Assembly: GCF_030272615.1 (NCBI RefSeq)
Contig: NC_081406.1
Location: forward strand, 185,975,770 to 186,039,769
Reading direction: 5' to 3'
Origin: Cryptomeria japonica
Lineage: Eukaryota > Streptophyta > Pinopsida > Cupressales > Cupressaceae
Length of the DNA: 64,000 nt
Shown: piece by piece, positions 48,814 through 61,684 of the stretch
Layout: the number at the start of each line of letters is the position of its first letter
Numbering within the stretch: the first letter of the stretch is position 1
Notes under the pieces: generated by a model
The model's input: the letters and a program-made list of their open reading frames with translations, nothing else
Databases searched by the model: none
What the model was told of the DNA's origin: nothing
Made by a program: the position numbers and the translations under genes

Positions 48814-50175
48814 CTATAATTGAAATCCCTTTTCAACTAATTGACCAACACTCAAAAGATTATGCTTCAAACCTTCAACATAGTAAACATTATCAGTATT
48901 GTCCTTACCATCAAAATATATAGTGCCTTTTCCTTTGATCAAACAAGCTTTATCATCTCCAAATCTTACTAGACCTCCATTATATTCCTGAAAGGTTAAG
49001 AATTTACTCTTATCACTAGTCATATGATGTGAACATCTAGAATCAATGATCCATTCATCCTTTTCTTCAATTTTAGCTATCAGGGCCTGCTCTACCAGTT
49101 GAATAGTAGGTGTCGATTGAAATTCTATTATAGCAACAAAATCCCATCCATTGTCTGTCGGTTCCTCATTAGAATCACCAGTTACTCCTTCATCAACATA
49201 ATAACATGATTTGTCTCTATTCTTCTTAAATCTGTATCTCTGATATTCAAGGTTAGGCTTATATGTTCTTTTAGCTTCTTCTTTCAATCTTGCATGTCTA
49301 TCAAGACACCTAGATTCCATATGACCAATTTTATTGCAGTTAAAACATTTAAATGGTGCTTTACCTTCATACTTACTTCCAATAGGACCTTTAGGAATTT
49401 TCCTTGCAAATAGTGCTTCAAGCTCTTCAAGTTCTTCATTCTCCCTTCTGATTTCTTCAAGTTCTCTAGCATAGAGTGCTTTCCAATCATATTTTTTAGA
49501 TGATGATGATGATGCTACAGATGATGAAGATGCCTTGAAAGACAAATATGTCTTAATTATAGCAATAGGACCAAATTCCTCAAGTTCAAAAGCTGAAAGT
49601 TTTCCAACCAAAGTGTCTCTAGATACTGATGCATTAGGCATTGTTTTCAATTCATTAATAGAAGTTACTTTCATTTTATATACCGGTGGCAATGCTCTCA
49701 AAACTTTAGAAATAATTTCATCTTCACTTAAGGATCCTCCACAACATTGTATACCTAAAACAATTTCATTAACTCTTTCCATAAAAGTAGAAATCCTTTC
49801 ATCTTCTTCCATTTTCAGATTTTCATACCTGAACCAGAAGCATTCTACTTTTGCAATTTTTACAGTGGTATCACCTTCATTCAATGTCTCCAATTTATCC
49901 CAAATAGCTTTAGCAGTAGATCAGTATGATAATCCCATGATTTGCTCTGACAATGCGCTCAAAAGTGCTTCTCTTGCTTTGCAATCATTTTCCTCATCTT
50001 TAGCCAAGGTTGGTAGATTAGGTTGACCTTGAGTAGGACCAACATAGCCATTATTTATAACATCTCATATGTCATTTCCAATGCAATTCATATGAGTCTC
50101 CATCCCGATCTTCCATATACCATAGTTAGTTCCATCAAGCTTCGGACTGTCCTTCCTGAAATAGTTAGTTGCCAT
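48814..50175 (-). pseudogene. Copia gag with zinc knuckle and protease
   Basis: The gag ATG is at 50175, 45 or so bases inside the primer site, and two stops break the first 95 codons. 49893-48814 is open: gag helices (FMERVNEIVLGIQ, KVLRALPPVYKMKV), a coiled serine-rich linker, the CCHC knuckle CFNCNKIGHMESRC, then the protease. The active site reads WIIDSRCSHHMT where copia proteases have DSGCSHHM: Gly is Arg, the same replacement seen in the chromovirus here. VYYVEGLKHNLLSVGQL closes the domain. Confidence 0.88.
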
Positions 50176-50214
50176 AGAATCTCCTCAAGTTGTTAAACCT
50201 CTACAAAAAGAGGA

Positions 50215-50232
50215 CTAGGCTCTGATACCAAT
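50215..50232 (-). other. Primer binding site, initiator Met tRNA
   Basis: The minus strand reads ATTGGTATCAGAGCCT immediately after the 5' LTR, a perfect match to the common plant copia site. Confidence 0.92.
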
Positions 50233-51288
50233 TGTTAGGACCCGGAGGCAACTGAGAGGGGGGGAGGGGCAGGTGAATCAATTGTCTATTAATTTCAACC
50301 TAAATAAGACTTAACCAAACTTAGTGCTTAATACCGGTAAACCAAACTTTATGTTGCTAGACAGTTTAACAGTTAATTGCAATACTAGTAAAGTTTAATG
50401 AATGAAACAGAAAGAAAAATAGCATACATAACACATAACATAATTATTTGTACATGGAAACCCTATAAGGGGAAAATCCATGGTGGGAAACCCTACCCAC
50501 AATCAGATGATACTACTGCAGATAATATGTGTGTACAATATGAGGTCTCCACATGCAAAAAGGCCAACTTCCTAGAGCTCACTGCTCAATCACAAAATGG
50601 GAGGCACACTAACTACAATTGGATTGTTAAATCTAATGATAATGTACTTCTCAAAATGGAATCTTCATATGCTGGATTCAATACCGGTTAATCTCTGCTT
50701 GTCTTCTTCATACCTTCCTTGAATCTTCAAGTGATGTCTGCATGTATAGCTCTACTTATATTCGCATATACCTTATTACAATCCTTTTCTATATCCTCTA
50801 CATCCTCATTCAATCTCACAAATGAGACCTTACATATATACCAAAGCCTAAGACCAAATGTGTAGGTCGGCTTACAAAGAATATTACAATTAAACCAATT
50901 ACAAATGAACCAATATGTAATGCATGATGTCAGCTCAATGCATTTACAATAATAACAAATCATTTCCATAACATCTTGTGCTGATAATGCTTGTCAGTCC
51001 ATAACCTAGACCTATTTGCCAGTAACAGCAAATATTCAAACCCGATTAGATCAATGATCAAATCACCAAAACAATGTCTTCGACATAACCAAGTAATCTC
51101 CAAGACATTCCAAGTGTCGGTGAACAATATAATCTATCGGTGAACCAGATACCAGTGATTATGCATAAGTCATTGAATCATGTCGGTGAACATAACCAAA
51201 GATCTCCAAATGCTGATAGGTGTTCTAAAGTGTTGACAAGTGTTGACATCAATGACAAAACCAATGCAGCACATGCAAAATACCAACA
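50233..51288 (-). repeat. 5' LTR of the copia element
   Basis: TGTTAGGACCCGGAGGCAAC to ATACCAACA, 1056 bases. It aligns with 44615-45647 and with the solo LTR at 12867-13934. Confidence 0.92.
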
Positions 51289-51373
51289 AGAATTTGGTTG
51301 TTTTAGATTTTTTAGACGTGGATTCAGAGCCCTTAGCACTCCTTTTTCTTCCTAGTGAACTTTCAGCCTCCAT

Positions 51374-53339
51374 GATGCATGATGAATTCTAAGCAATAGT
51401 TCTCACCTTGTGTGTTTTTTACTAAGACGCAACCTACATTTGGTTCTTAATTTGCCTCATGTGAGCCATCAATCTACTCAATTGCACGTAGTAAATATAG
51501 GCTACTTTGGTTTCAGTTTTTAATTATATCTATAATGGCTAATCATTATAAATTTTCCTGATGAATTACTCCCTTGGCACCATCAACAATATTTCTTTCC
51601 TTAAGTCACTTTGTTTTTTATCGATGTGTGTCTTCCCGATCCCTCCATCGGGTATCGGCATAACTTTGAACAGTATCTGTTGATAGTTACTTTTTCCCCG
51701 ATGAATCTCCTACTCTATTGTTTCCATCGGGTGTTGGGATAGCTTGAAATTTTACACCCTGATCTCTTTAAGTTGTACCTATGACTAAGGCTTCTCTCCC
51801 TATTAGTGTAAGTCTCATCGATAGCCTTATCGGCTATCGGCAAGACATCAATTCACATGTTTCAATAGCGAAAGTCACATCGATGATACTTTAGTAATGA
51901 CTTGGTCGGTGCATATCCTCCCAATGTGTCTATTGGGTATCGAGATAACTCCTATCCCCTTTTAGCAATAGTTAATCACTTCCTAATTACCTTTGGCTTT
52001 TCTAGGGTGCTTTCTTTAGGGTAGGCTACACTAATAGTTTGATTTGCAGACTTGTGGAGTTGTAATGGACTTTTTCCATTTCTCTTCCACTTCTAGACAT
52101 CCATACTCTCTTGTTTCTTAAATAAAATAGAAAAATAAATGGTACTAATATTAAGAATCTACATACTCATCATGAGTAATGAGAAATAAACAAGCTTGTC
52201 AAGCTTGAAATCAATGTGTAAGGCTAACTGTGCCATTTTGTCAAAAGTTGTCAAATAGTCCTATTCAGGTCCTGATTGTTCAAATAATGTAAATGTACCC
52301 ATGGAAGGGTAATAAAGGTTTAATATGTTTTTTTGATTCCATTTTAAGGTGTTCAAAGTATCTAAGTAATGTTTAGTGGTCATTCATGTCAAAATGTAAA
52401 AGTTGTCAAGGTGTCACTAAAAAGTTGTAATGCAACAATGCATAAAATGTTGTCAAATTGTACATTTCGGTCTTAGGGGCAGTTGGAACAGTTATAGAAA
52501 CATGAGAGGTTATAAAATCCATCATTTATTGGGATTAAGTGTGTGTGACAGAGTTGGAGGAAAGTCTTGTAAGGCTGGATCAAATAAAGCCTCTGACTAT
52601 CACTTAGTTCTGCAGGGTTGTGACAATTACAGGGTTGTATATCAGTTTGAAAGTAAAAATTCCATGTAATTGTTTGTTGGATAAATAGGAAGAAAGTGTA
52701 TTGCTCTAGATTATGTATATGAAAATGTTTTGATGAACATTCAATAAGAAAATTGATATTTTGTTCAATACGTTTAACTATTATTTTTTACAGTCATGAT
52801 TATTTGTTGCTTTAGATGTTTTTCCTAATAAAATTTGGATTGAATCTAGCCCCTAATAACCTATTTGAGGTTGTATAATGAAGAGTTGTCTTTAATTCAA
52901 GACATTTTTGAAGGTCATCCATGAATTGAATTGACTACTGATAAGGTTCCAACAAAAGAATTGATTATAACTCTTAATGTAACCGCTCCAGTTTCTTCAT
53001 ATTTTGGATTCTAATAGTCAATTCAATTCTCTTTCATATGAAGTTGGTTTCATGTTGACTTCTTTGTAAATTCATCATTCCTAAGTTGATTCTACTAGAT
53101 GACACAATAAAAAGGTTTCTCTTTATTTAAAACTCAAATATTTTTCATCAACTTGCCAAAATCAAGCTTCTTTTCTAGCCAAGAAAACTATCTAAATAAA
53201 ATAGTCTTCATAATTGAAGAGAGTCTAAGTTTAAGTAACATTTAAAATTATATATAAATATCTCTAAGAATACTTATGTACTTTTTATATCCTTTTGCAT
53301 ATTTTGTGAAGGTTACACACCAAAGTTTTGATAACCCGA
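51374..53339. other. No gene; repeats and a possible chromovirus LTR relic
   Basis: 51640-51960 holds recurring catcgggtatcgg-type motifs. 52200-52830 resembles the chromovirus LTR at 18538 in style (aaaagttgtcaa repeats, a gttataaaatcc TATA-like box near 52510, then a short leader and aataagaaaa), so I infer a solo or partial LTR with unclear ends. The rest is AT-rich. Confidence 0.35.
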
Positions 53340-54782
53340 CTTTTTTGCATGTAAAGAAAGACCATTTCAGAAAATATCAGTGAAGAACAAAATAAGGAGA
53401 CAATTGCTAGATTGTGGTCTAACTTGAAAAGAAAAGATGATGGAAAATGTTATTGTCCCTACAAAATTTTAAAGGGCTTAAAGAATAGAAGACTTCTAAT
53501 CAAAACAGTTAAGAAACATTGTAGGCAGCATGGTCACATTGAAGGGGGACATGATTATCATCCATTGGTAAGCCATTCATTATATCATTTTAACAATTTA
53601 TATACATAATAAATCACTTCATGATGAGATCATGATCATGTTTTATTTATGTTGATCATTTTTCTATAGGTCAAGCTCCCTAGGGCACATGACATGGACC
53701 AACACAAGCCGAAGAATATGTTTTTCAAAGTGCAGGAACATGGAGATGTGAATATCAAAGCTGAAGATAATGATCTCATGGAAGATGACGATCATGCACC
53801 AGAAAACACAATTGAAGATTATGGTACAAATACATGGATCCATGATACATTTAGTACTGGCATAGCCGATCATAATGATCAAGATGACTTTGATGTTGTT
53901 CATGATTTACCTATACTTGAGAAGGCATGAGAGCCCCTTTATGAAGGCTCCCAAAAAACTCTTCTCTCCGTTGTATTTTTGTTGGTGAACTTCAAGGTTA
54001 TGAATGGTTTATCCAACATAACAATCTCACGTATGTTAAGGTATGTCGTATATGTCATTATAGTCAATAAAGGGTGAATCATGTACCATTAATATTCTTT
54101 ATATTAACAAATTAATATTCTGTAGATTGATAGGTGAGTTTTTGTTATCACCATCAAATATTCTACCTTGCTCATACTAAGAATTATCTTCCATTAAGAA
54201 AGATGTTGGAATGGAGTATCAAGCAATAGATGCTTGTCCCAATTATCATAATATATATCATAAACAACATGAATTTGCAACAAAATTACATGCAATGCTT
54301 GTATGGACAATACATGATGCCCTAGGGATAACACATTTGTGTGGTACGTTACAGTGTTCAAGTTGCGTATTATAATTATAATTATAAAAATTAACATATT
54401 TAATCCAATTATACATTATCTTGTAGGTCTTCAAAGAAAGGGAAAATTTGAATGTCCATTTTGTGGTCCAAAGATGAAATCCCGTCATTCAAAAAGTATA
54501 GGAAAGTAGGTGTTTGATGAGTATAGGAAATTTCTCCATAGAAATCATAAGTACCGAAATACTGAAAAACATCTTTTCAATGGGAAAGAAGAGACTACAT
54601 CAAAGCCACGAAGAATGACACCTTGCCTATGGAAGTTGGAATATAATAGAATTAATCATCAAGGTAATTTCTGGTGTAGGGAACCCCTTCAACATGATCA
54701 TTCGGGCTCAGAGGAGGAAGGATAAGACCTTAAACATTTCTTAGGATGTTTTCCTTGTGTTTTCAATCATGCATTTTGTGTT

Positions 54783-56133
54783 TGTAATAAAGGACCCCAT
54801 CTTGTGAGCCAAACTCCTATTTTGGCATCTTGATAAGCCAATTAGGACTTTTGGACAAAATGGGACTAAGTATGCTTAGGATAGGTTTATCCTAGTGGTT
54901 TTAGTTGTTTTATGTGCTTCTATGGTGTTTAGAGGTGTTAGTCTTGACCCAAGTCATTCGGGTGCAAGAAATGACATTTTTGACAACTTTCTCAAAAGTT
55001 GTCATGAGCAACTTTTGTGCAACTTTTTGAATTTTTGTTGGTTTAAATCCTCCAACAGCTCTAACCTATTTTTTTCCATTGGGAGAAATTGTAGAGGGGT
55101 ATAAAAACCTTGAGGACATAATTCCCAAGGTGAGACTGTACAGAGAAAGATTCTATGATTGCAAGCAATAAGAAATCTGAGTTTTTCCTACAAACTGTGA
55201 GGTTTTGGCATAGGGTACGGAGTTGTATTGATTGGGACCAATCCCCAATGTTGTGATTTTGTTAGTGCAGTGAGTTACAAATTATTTGGTCTTTATTTGA
55301 GGTCTTAATCATTTTTTTTTTCCCAAATATCTAAGTTTTGTTGTAGGTACCCAGAAAACCAAGGTTTTGCCTTCCCATGGCCATAACTTGCAACCTGTTC
55401 ATCTAAAAGTCATGGCAATGGGTGGGATGAAAGTTTGGCCTATTTATTATATGATTCCAAAATAATTTTGCAAGGGGAGCAAGGGAGATGTTTGTTTGAT
55501 CAGTCCCTAGGTAGACATCTCTATGTGGCTAACTAGCCCTTAAACTGCAATAATTACCCCAGAAGTTAATTGGCAATGATTCCAGGTGTGTAGCCCTAGA
55601 ATCTATAATGGTTTATCATTCCCCAAATTCCCATGGGGTTTTGGTTGTAAGGTGTTTCCTTTTTGATATAGTTTCTTCACAAATGGAGGCCTAATTAACC
55701 CTTTAGGACAATTGGTCATCATCGGGTTCAGACCTTTCCTTGTCAGATCTTGACCTCTCCTTTTGGGCAATTGTGTAAGACCATAAAGGGTATTTGAATC
55801 TATGATTTTTTTCCTAGGTTGTTTGGAAAATTTTGTACTTAGGGTCCCATTACCCGTCCCCAAGGGCTAAAAGCAAATAGGCCTAATTGTGACAATGTCA
55901 TAGGGAATTGGGTTGAATCCTTGAAACCATTGTTTGGTCCGGTCCATGTGAGTGTTGTATGATCAAAAATAGGTGTTGTGAAGGTCAAGAACCTTAGGAG
56001 GCTTCATGATGCATAATGGAGCAAGTTACCCAATTTGAGTAGTATGAACCTTGGAGTGAAATGAGAAGTTGGAACTAAGATTGTAGAACCTTGCTTTGTA
56101 GGATCCTATTGGTGTGCTAAGGGGTCAGTGTCA
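54783..56133 (+). repeat. Probable solo chromovirus LTR inside the transposase gene
   Basis: The transposase text stops near 54680 and resumes near 56150. The intervening block has a start like the chromovirus LTR (tgtaataaaggaccccatct versus tggtacaggatcacc), paired aagttgtcat motifs, a TATA-like gggtataaaaacc near 55092 and a long downstream part, and no coding domain. Ends are approximate, and the gtgtt present at both sides (54778 and 56147) is only a tentative target duplication. Confidence 0.5.
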
Positions 56134-58333
56134 TAGATCTTGAAGTGTTTGACAAGATACAAGGAGGGCTCTGCATCAATGTCATTCCATCTAATAGTTT
56201 ATGTTTGGAATTTATATTTTTTTATTGTGCTTTGTTTACCGATGATGTAATTGATGATCGTGAAGGTCGTCAAGGCATTAATGACCACCTTCCAAAGGGA
56301 CTAAAAAGTTATCTGAGACAATTTAGTAAGTTGCCCTACTACGAGAAGCTACAAATTGTGCATTTTTTTGATACTATGCATATTGTAAATAATATAACAA
56401 AGACATTATGGAAAATATTGGAGGGAAGGTGTGACAAAGAAAAAATTGTCAAAATTTGTAGTGACATTCAGGAATCCAATCATACAATGAAAAATGTCAT
56501 TCAATCAAATAACAATGGAGACTAGATTAATATAAGTGCCCTTCCTTGGTTATTAACGAACCATCAAAGCAAGGCTATAAAATAATTCATACAAAAAATT
56601 TGATTTCCCACAGGATTTGCGAACATAAACAATCCCATGTCAAAGAAAAGTGAATTTGGGCCAGGGATGAAAACACATGATTGGCATACCTTCATTAAGG
56701 TAATTCATGTTCTTGTGTACTTACTAAATATTTGTATACTACAAATGTACTTTTCATTGTATTATGTTAGAAAACAATAAAAATATCATTTGATAATTGT
56801 TGTAGTACGTTCTACCTCTATCTCTCCCAGACAACTTTGACAATAATGTACAGCAAGTCATATATGATCTTGGAAAATACATGAGGTAAGTAGTGATCTT
56901 TGTTCAATTTGTTGTATAGATAATATATTTATGATTTGTTTTACTTGTTATGTAATATATTGTATATCATTTTGTAAAGTCTCATTTATATATTTTTGTG
57001 TCTCGAATCTCTTCTAAGTGGTTGTCATCTAAAGAAATCCATAAACAAGATATAAAATATTGGAAGAAAAAAATTCATCATTTAATGTGTGAAATGTAAA
57101 AGTGTCTACCTTCAACTTTTTTCAATTCATAAGAACACTACCTCATACACCAAGTTGAGGAGATTGAATTGTGTGGACCTGTACATACTAGGTCAATGTG
57201 GATGGTTGAGAGGCACTTAAAATTTTTGAAGGCTTTGGTTTGACAAAGAGCATATCTCGAGGGGTCTATGGTGGAGGCATATATGGTATACTAGGCTATG
57301 GTGTACATTATTGAATATCTTCCTAAGTTTGGAGAAAACATCCACATAGATCGCATTTGGGATCCCAAGCCCATTAACAAATTCAAAGGGGATAACTTGA
57401 TGGGGAAAGGTCGATTGAGGAAAGTGAGAGTTAATTATAAGATGTTATTGTAGCTAATTAATTCTTAATCTTCTAAATAAGTCGGTTCTAAGTCATATAT
57501 TAATTATTTGTACAGTTGTTCGAGAGTGGGATGCGCTACATTTATATATTGCAAACAATATTGATTGGATCATGGTGTGGATTGAACGATGTCAACATTT
57601 TGGTCACACATTAACATAGGAAGGTGTGGCTTCATTGGTTAAAGAAGCTCATCATAATGGAGATTCCAATGTTACGCAAAGGGAAATTGATTTAGCATAT
57701 GGTTTAAGAGATAAACAGGAACGTATAATTTTATTAATCACCCGTATGTTTATCAACTCACAATGCAATAATTTTAACATGTTAGACATATTGTATGTCA
57801 AACACCACAAGGCTATGTGCTGCAATGGTCATAAATTCTGCATCAAAAAGTTGAATGACATGAAGAAAACTTATGATTCTGGGATAACTGCAGTCTTTGA
57901 GGTGACCAATATTTCATCTAGAAACAACATACATCCTCAAGAGTCTCAAAATCGACACTATGGCATTTTGGATGATATACTTGAGTGTGACTTTAATTCC
58001 TTCAAATTAGTTTTGTTCGTTATCAAATGGTATAGGCTACGACTGAATAAAAATGGTCCTGATAGAACTATTAATGAACATGATAGTGGATTTACAATGG
58101 TTAATACAAGGTCATTTGAGCTAGTTGGGGATGAGCCCTATGTTCTTCCAAGCCAATGTGAGTAGGTATTTTACTCTGAGGTTCCACATAAACCGGGTTG
58201 CTCATTTGTTGTTAGACATGATCGAAGAGGAAGGACGATCAAGTATAATGAGATGGAAGAAGAAGAAGATACTGAAGAAGTAGAAGATGATGTAGATGAT
58301 GATGATCATGATGATGATGCTACTATTACTAAT

Positions 58334-58706
<373 letters not shown>

Positions 58707-58778
58707 GTGATGATGATCATGATGGTCATGATGATGAGTTGGATGAAGAAGAAGATCAATGACATGAAATAAATATAT

Positions 58779-59006
58779 GACATTTTTTTAACTTTGTGTT
58801 TATTTATGAAATTTGGACTGTTTATTAGCTATGTGATGGATGGTGATTTAAAATACATATGTGATGGATTACATATTTATGATGATAAAATTGACATTTT
58901 TTGAACTTTGTGTTTATTTATGGAATGTGGACTGTCTATTAGATATATCATGGATGGTGATTTACGATACATATTTGATAGATTACATGTTTATGATGAT
59001 ACATAT
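58779..59006 (+). repeat. Two-copy tandem repeat downstream of the transposase
   Basis: gacatttttt-type starts at 58779 and 58893 (period 114) are followed by parallel text (actttgtgtttatttatg, then atggatggtgattta). Short atgatgctca units follow to 59126. Subterminal repeats of this kind flank CACTA transposases, but no terminal CACTA motif was found. Confidence 0.8.
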
Positions 59007-59126
59007 GTGATGCCTATGATGCTCAATTATATATATGATGATACATATGTGATGCTTATGATGCTCATGATACATATGTATTTATTGTTTATCAAATTAT
59101 AAATGTAATGCTTATGATGCTCAATT

Positions 59127-61214
59127 GTTTTTTTTTTTTTCAATAATAAAGTTTTTTATTAATATATAAGTAAAGAAGTTAACATTAAAAAATTGGGCCT
59201 AACTTGAGCCCAGAATAGTCTATGCACTATTAACTGTCTACAACCTACCCAATTACATATGATAATCATTGAATTTAGAATTAACACCCATACCCCTTAC
59301 AAAATTCAGAACTTCTACAACAAAAAATTGACTCCATCAACCATGTCATCAATCATTCCTAATATCGTCGTGTGTCCATATTAATAGGATAACAAAATCA
59401 CCCCTAAGTGGGCTAAAAAAGTTCATCTATAAAAGCCAGAGAACCAAAAACAAACTAACAGACAACCATCTATCCACTTGAAAAAGAAAGCAAACCCAAT
59501 CGTGAGGACCTCAACCCTGAGTTGGTCACTATCACACACTTCATGATCGCCTTGGGATGAAGCTCAGATACCATGGCCTCTGATTTTCTTGTGAACGATG
59601 GTGTTTCCTTATTTATTACATTGGAAAATTCCATTCAACCTAAATATGATTCAGATAAAGCCTTTGATTAACCACGTTTGGCCAATGCACAAAGGGAACA
59701 AACCCTAGCTCTTCCACCGCAATTTGGCTCTCAAAGAATTCACCAATATCAAAATGTGTCTCAGGTGTGCCCATTCTAGGATAGAGTCCATTATGGAGAT
59801 TAAATCATGCTCAAACAGAGAGTTCATTACCCAGTGAATCTCCAATTCGGAAACCCCCAATTCAAGGCCCCAGGCCAAAAGCATTGCTGCAATATCTATA
59901 TTGCACTTCCATCGATGAGTATCTTGCTAGAAGAAATAACCCAGCGTCCCTTACATCGTATTTATCACCTCCTCTGATGTGCATTTGAGAAGGAGCTTGA
60001 GCCTACGCTCTTCAACTGGCCCATAGAGCGCCTTATGTTGCTTCTACATTTGGAAGGTAAAAGTGGCCTCCATCTAACCACCGAACAAAACCTGCACATA
60101 AAAATAGAAAAACCAGCCAAATAGAAAACTGATGTTAAAATAGCAAGTTTGGCTTCCTTAAAAAGAAAGCTAGATCATGTGAAAAATCAATCCCATATCT
60201 ATCGTGACACTGGGTAATTAATGCTCGATGCTTAAAAAATCACATCACCGCCTACTCTCATAGGGAGAGTCATCATAATAGGTAATTTGTTGTAAGAACC
60301 CACACGTTTTGGGTTCATGTCACAGCCACCACTGCCATCATGCAAGCACACCACTTGCAAAAGACAAGGAGTAAACAATTAAACTACCAACCGTACAAAA
60401 GCAAGGAATAAAATAGATAATTTTTATGTTTACACAAAAGTACATTTGCATCTGGAAACCAAAGACTATTGACTGCTACCTATCAAAATATGTTGAGACT
60501 GCCTTGACAATTTGTGAGCATTTTTTATTTAATTTTATAAATTTATGCCTTTGAAAATAGAAAGATTCAATCTAAATTCAGCTTTCCATCAAAGACTTCA
60601 AAATGTGCATCCTCTTCTTGATTGAAGGACAAGGCCCATTTAGATAATTTATCTGCCACTGTATTATCCTCTTGTCTGATATGACTAACCATGACATCTT
60701 CAAAATAATTTAAGTCCTCTAAGATTAGAGAAATAAAAAAAATTAAATGTCATGCTTTAATTTCACCATTTTTAATAGCTTGGATTACGATCAACGAATC
60801 CCCTTCCAGATGTAATTTTTTAATGCCCATATTTTGAGCATATCGAGTAGCCAACAATGCTGCATATGCTTCGGCTTCATTGTTAGTGCCCTTCTTAATA
60901 TGTTGTGCCCCAATTTTAACTAAACTACCACTATCATTCTGAAACACCACCCCCACACCAGACACACCCACTTTGAGTTGAGCCACCCCATCAAAATTTG
61001 CTTTGTTCCACCCCCTCTAGGGTGGAACCCATTCCGTGGGTGAATTATATTGCTTACTCTACTTCCTATTATTCCAGGCCCCATGTCTTACTTTGACATT
61101 AGGCCATGATTTTTGGATTTTCATGTCCTCTATAGTAAAGGGGGTACTCGTAGATTCCATCTAAGAAGCTGCAGCCCCCAAAGTTTCCTCAATTGCTTGA
61201 TCAATTCTACTAAA
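59127..61214 (-). mobile_element. 5'-truncated L1-type LINE with RNase H
   Basis: On the minus strand the element ends in an A tail (T run at 59128-59140 on the plus strand) and is flanked by a perfect 15-bp duplication, TTATGATGCTCAATT (59112-59126 and 61215-61229). The coding remnant is an RNase H, as in plant L1 elements. Endonuclease and reverse transcriptase are absent, as expected for 5' truncation during target-primed reverse transcription. It inserted into the tandem repeats behind the transposase. Confidence 0.9.
60570..61020 (-). pseudogene. RNase H domain of the LINE
   Basis: Upstream RGWNKANFDGVAQ gives the first catalytic Asp in the NFDG context. 60986-60750 continues with GVSGVGVVFQNDSGSLVKIG, NNEAEAYAALLATRYAQ and KKLHLEGDSLIVIQAI (second and third acidic residues). 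After a stop the last part reads IRQEDNTVADKLSKWAL, the final Asp. All catalytic acids are therefore still recognisable though the frame is broken. Confidence 0.85.
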
Positions 61215-61684
61215 TTATGATGCTCAATTATTGGTGTTGATTTCATTTATATATTCTGTGTGATGCTGCCACCCTTGGTGTAAATAGGTAATTGACTATA
61301 GACATCATCAACCCTTTAGTTGAGGATCCTACACAGCCTACATAAAGTAAAGGTAAGGAATAAAAAATAATACAATGATTATGATGATTGCATATTGTTC
61401 ATGTTGTGTAATATGTAATTTTTAGTATACTTATCATGTCATTTTTGGCTAACATAAGATAATTGAATTACATATGCATGAACCTAAACCCCTTTGATGA
61501 GGATCCTGCACAGTCTCATGGATCGATAGGTATAAGTCAATACACCCTATATAAATAGTTTATTTTAAAAAAAATACTAGGAAAACAAAGTTCCTCGGTT
61601 CTTCAAACCTTGACATTAGCAACAAATCTAATATAGTTATTAACACTTGAGGACCTAGTTGGACTCATTCAATTTTTAATCTCA
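61214..61684 (+). other. Possible upstream exons of the SET gene
   Basis: Two short look-alike segments, INPLVEDPTQP (about 61301-61338) and LNPFDEDPAQSHGSI (about 61487-61530), share gaggatcctNcacag and each ends near a GT. They may be duplicated 5' exons, since related text (GNLDPSHSIDRD) appears in a later exon at 62644. No start codon ties them to the gene. Confidence 0.35.

Larger units (their letters stand above)
44615..51288 (-). mobile_element. Full-length Ty1/copia retrotransposon, inactive
   Basis: The element has two LTRs, a Met-tRNA primer site next to the right LTR and a polypurine tract next to the left LTR, so it reads leftwards. Its order gag-protease-integrase-reverse transcriptase-RNase H is that of copia. 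Flanks are ggaat (44610-44614) and agaat (51289-51293), a 5-bp target duplication with one change. It lies inside codon 28 or so of the coiled-coil ORF. Stops, a DSR protease and an FFDG reverse transcriptase make it inactive; LTR ends and lengths (1033 and 1056) differ, so it is not recent. Confidence 0.92.
40180..51373 (-). pseudogene. Decayed coiled-coil ORF, split by two retrotransposon insertions
   Basis: The ATG is at 51373: MEAESSLGRKRSAKGSESTS followed by KKSKTTKF, a basic, NLS-like start. The frame is cut at 51289 by the copia element and continues at 44614-44155 (VRGYELFQFHFRRKDREVP, IQFPNGEVFIRFSHGTIDDF), is cut again by an LTR fragment, and resumes at 42681 (LSVIMPNANNKGWNLSFHRV). 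It then runs through 42053-41586, an acidic segment (41605-41540) and coiled coils at 41120-40824 and 40802-40515, ending near 40180. Without the insertions it is about 2.7 kb. It shares architecture, not obvious identity, with 6349-9590. I cannot assign a function; a distant likeness of the first block to plant mobile domain proteins is speculative. Confidence 0.6.

Noticed and set aside
54778-56151. gtgtt as target duplication of the LTR block in the transposase
   Set aside because: The right copy is not preceded by a CA end, and five-base matches are common by chance.
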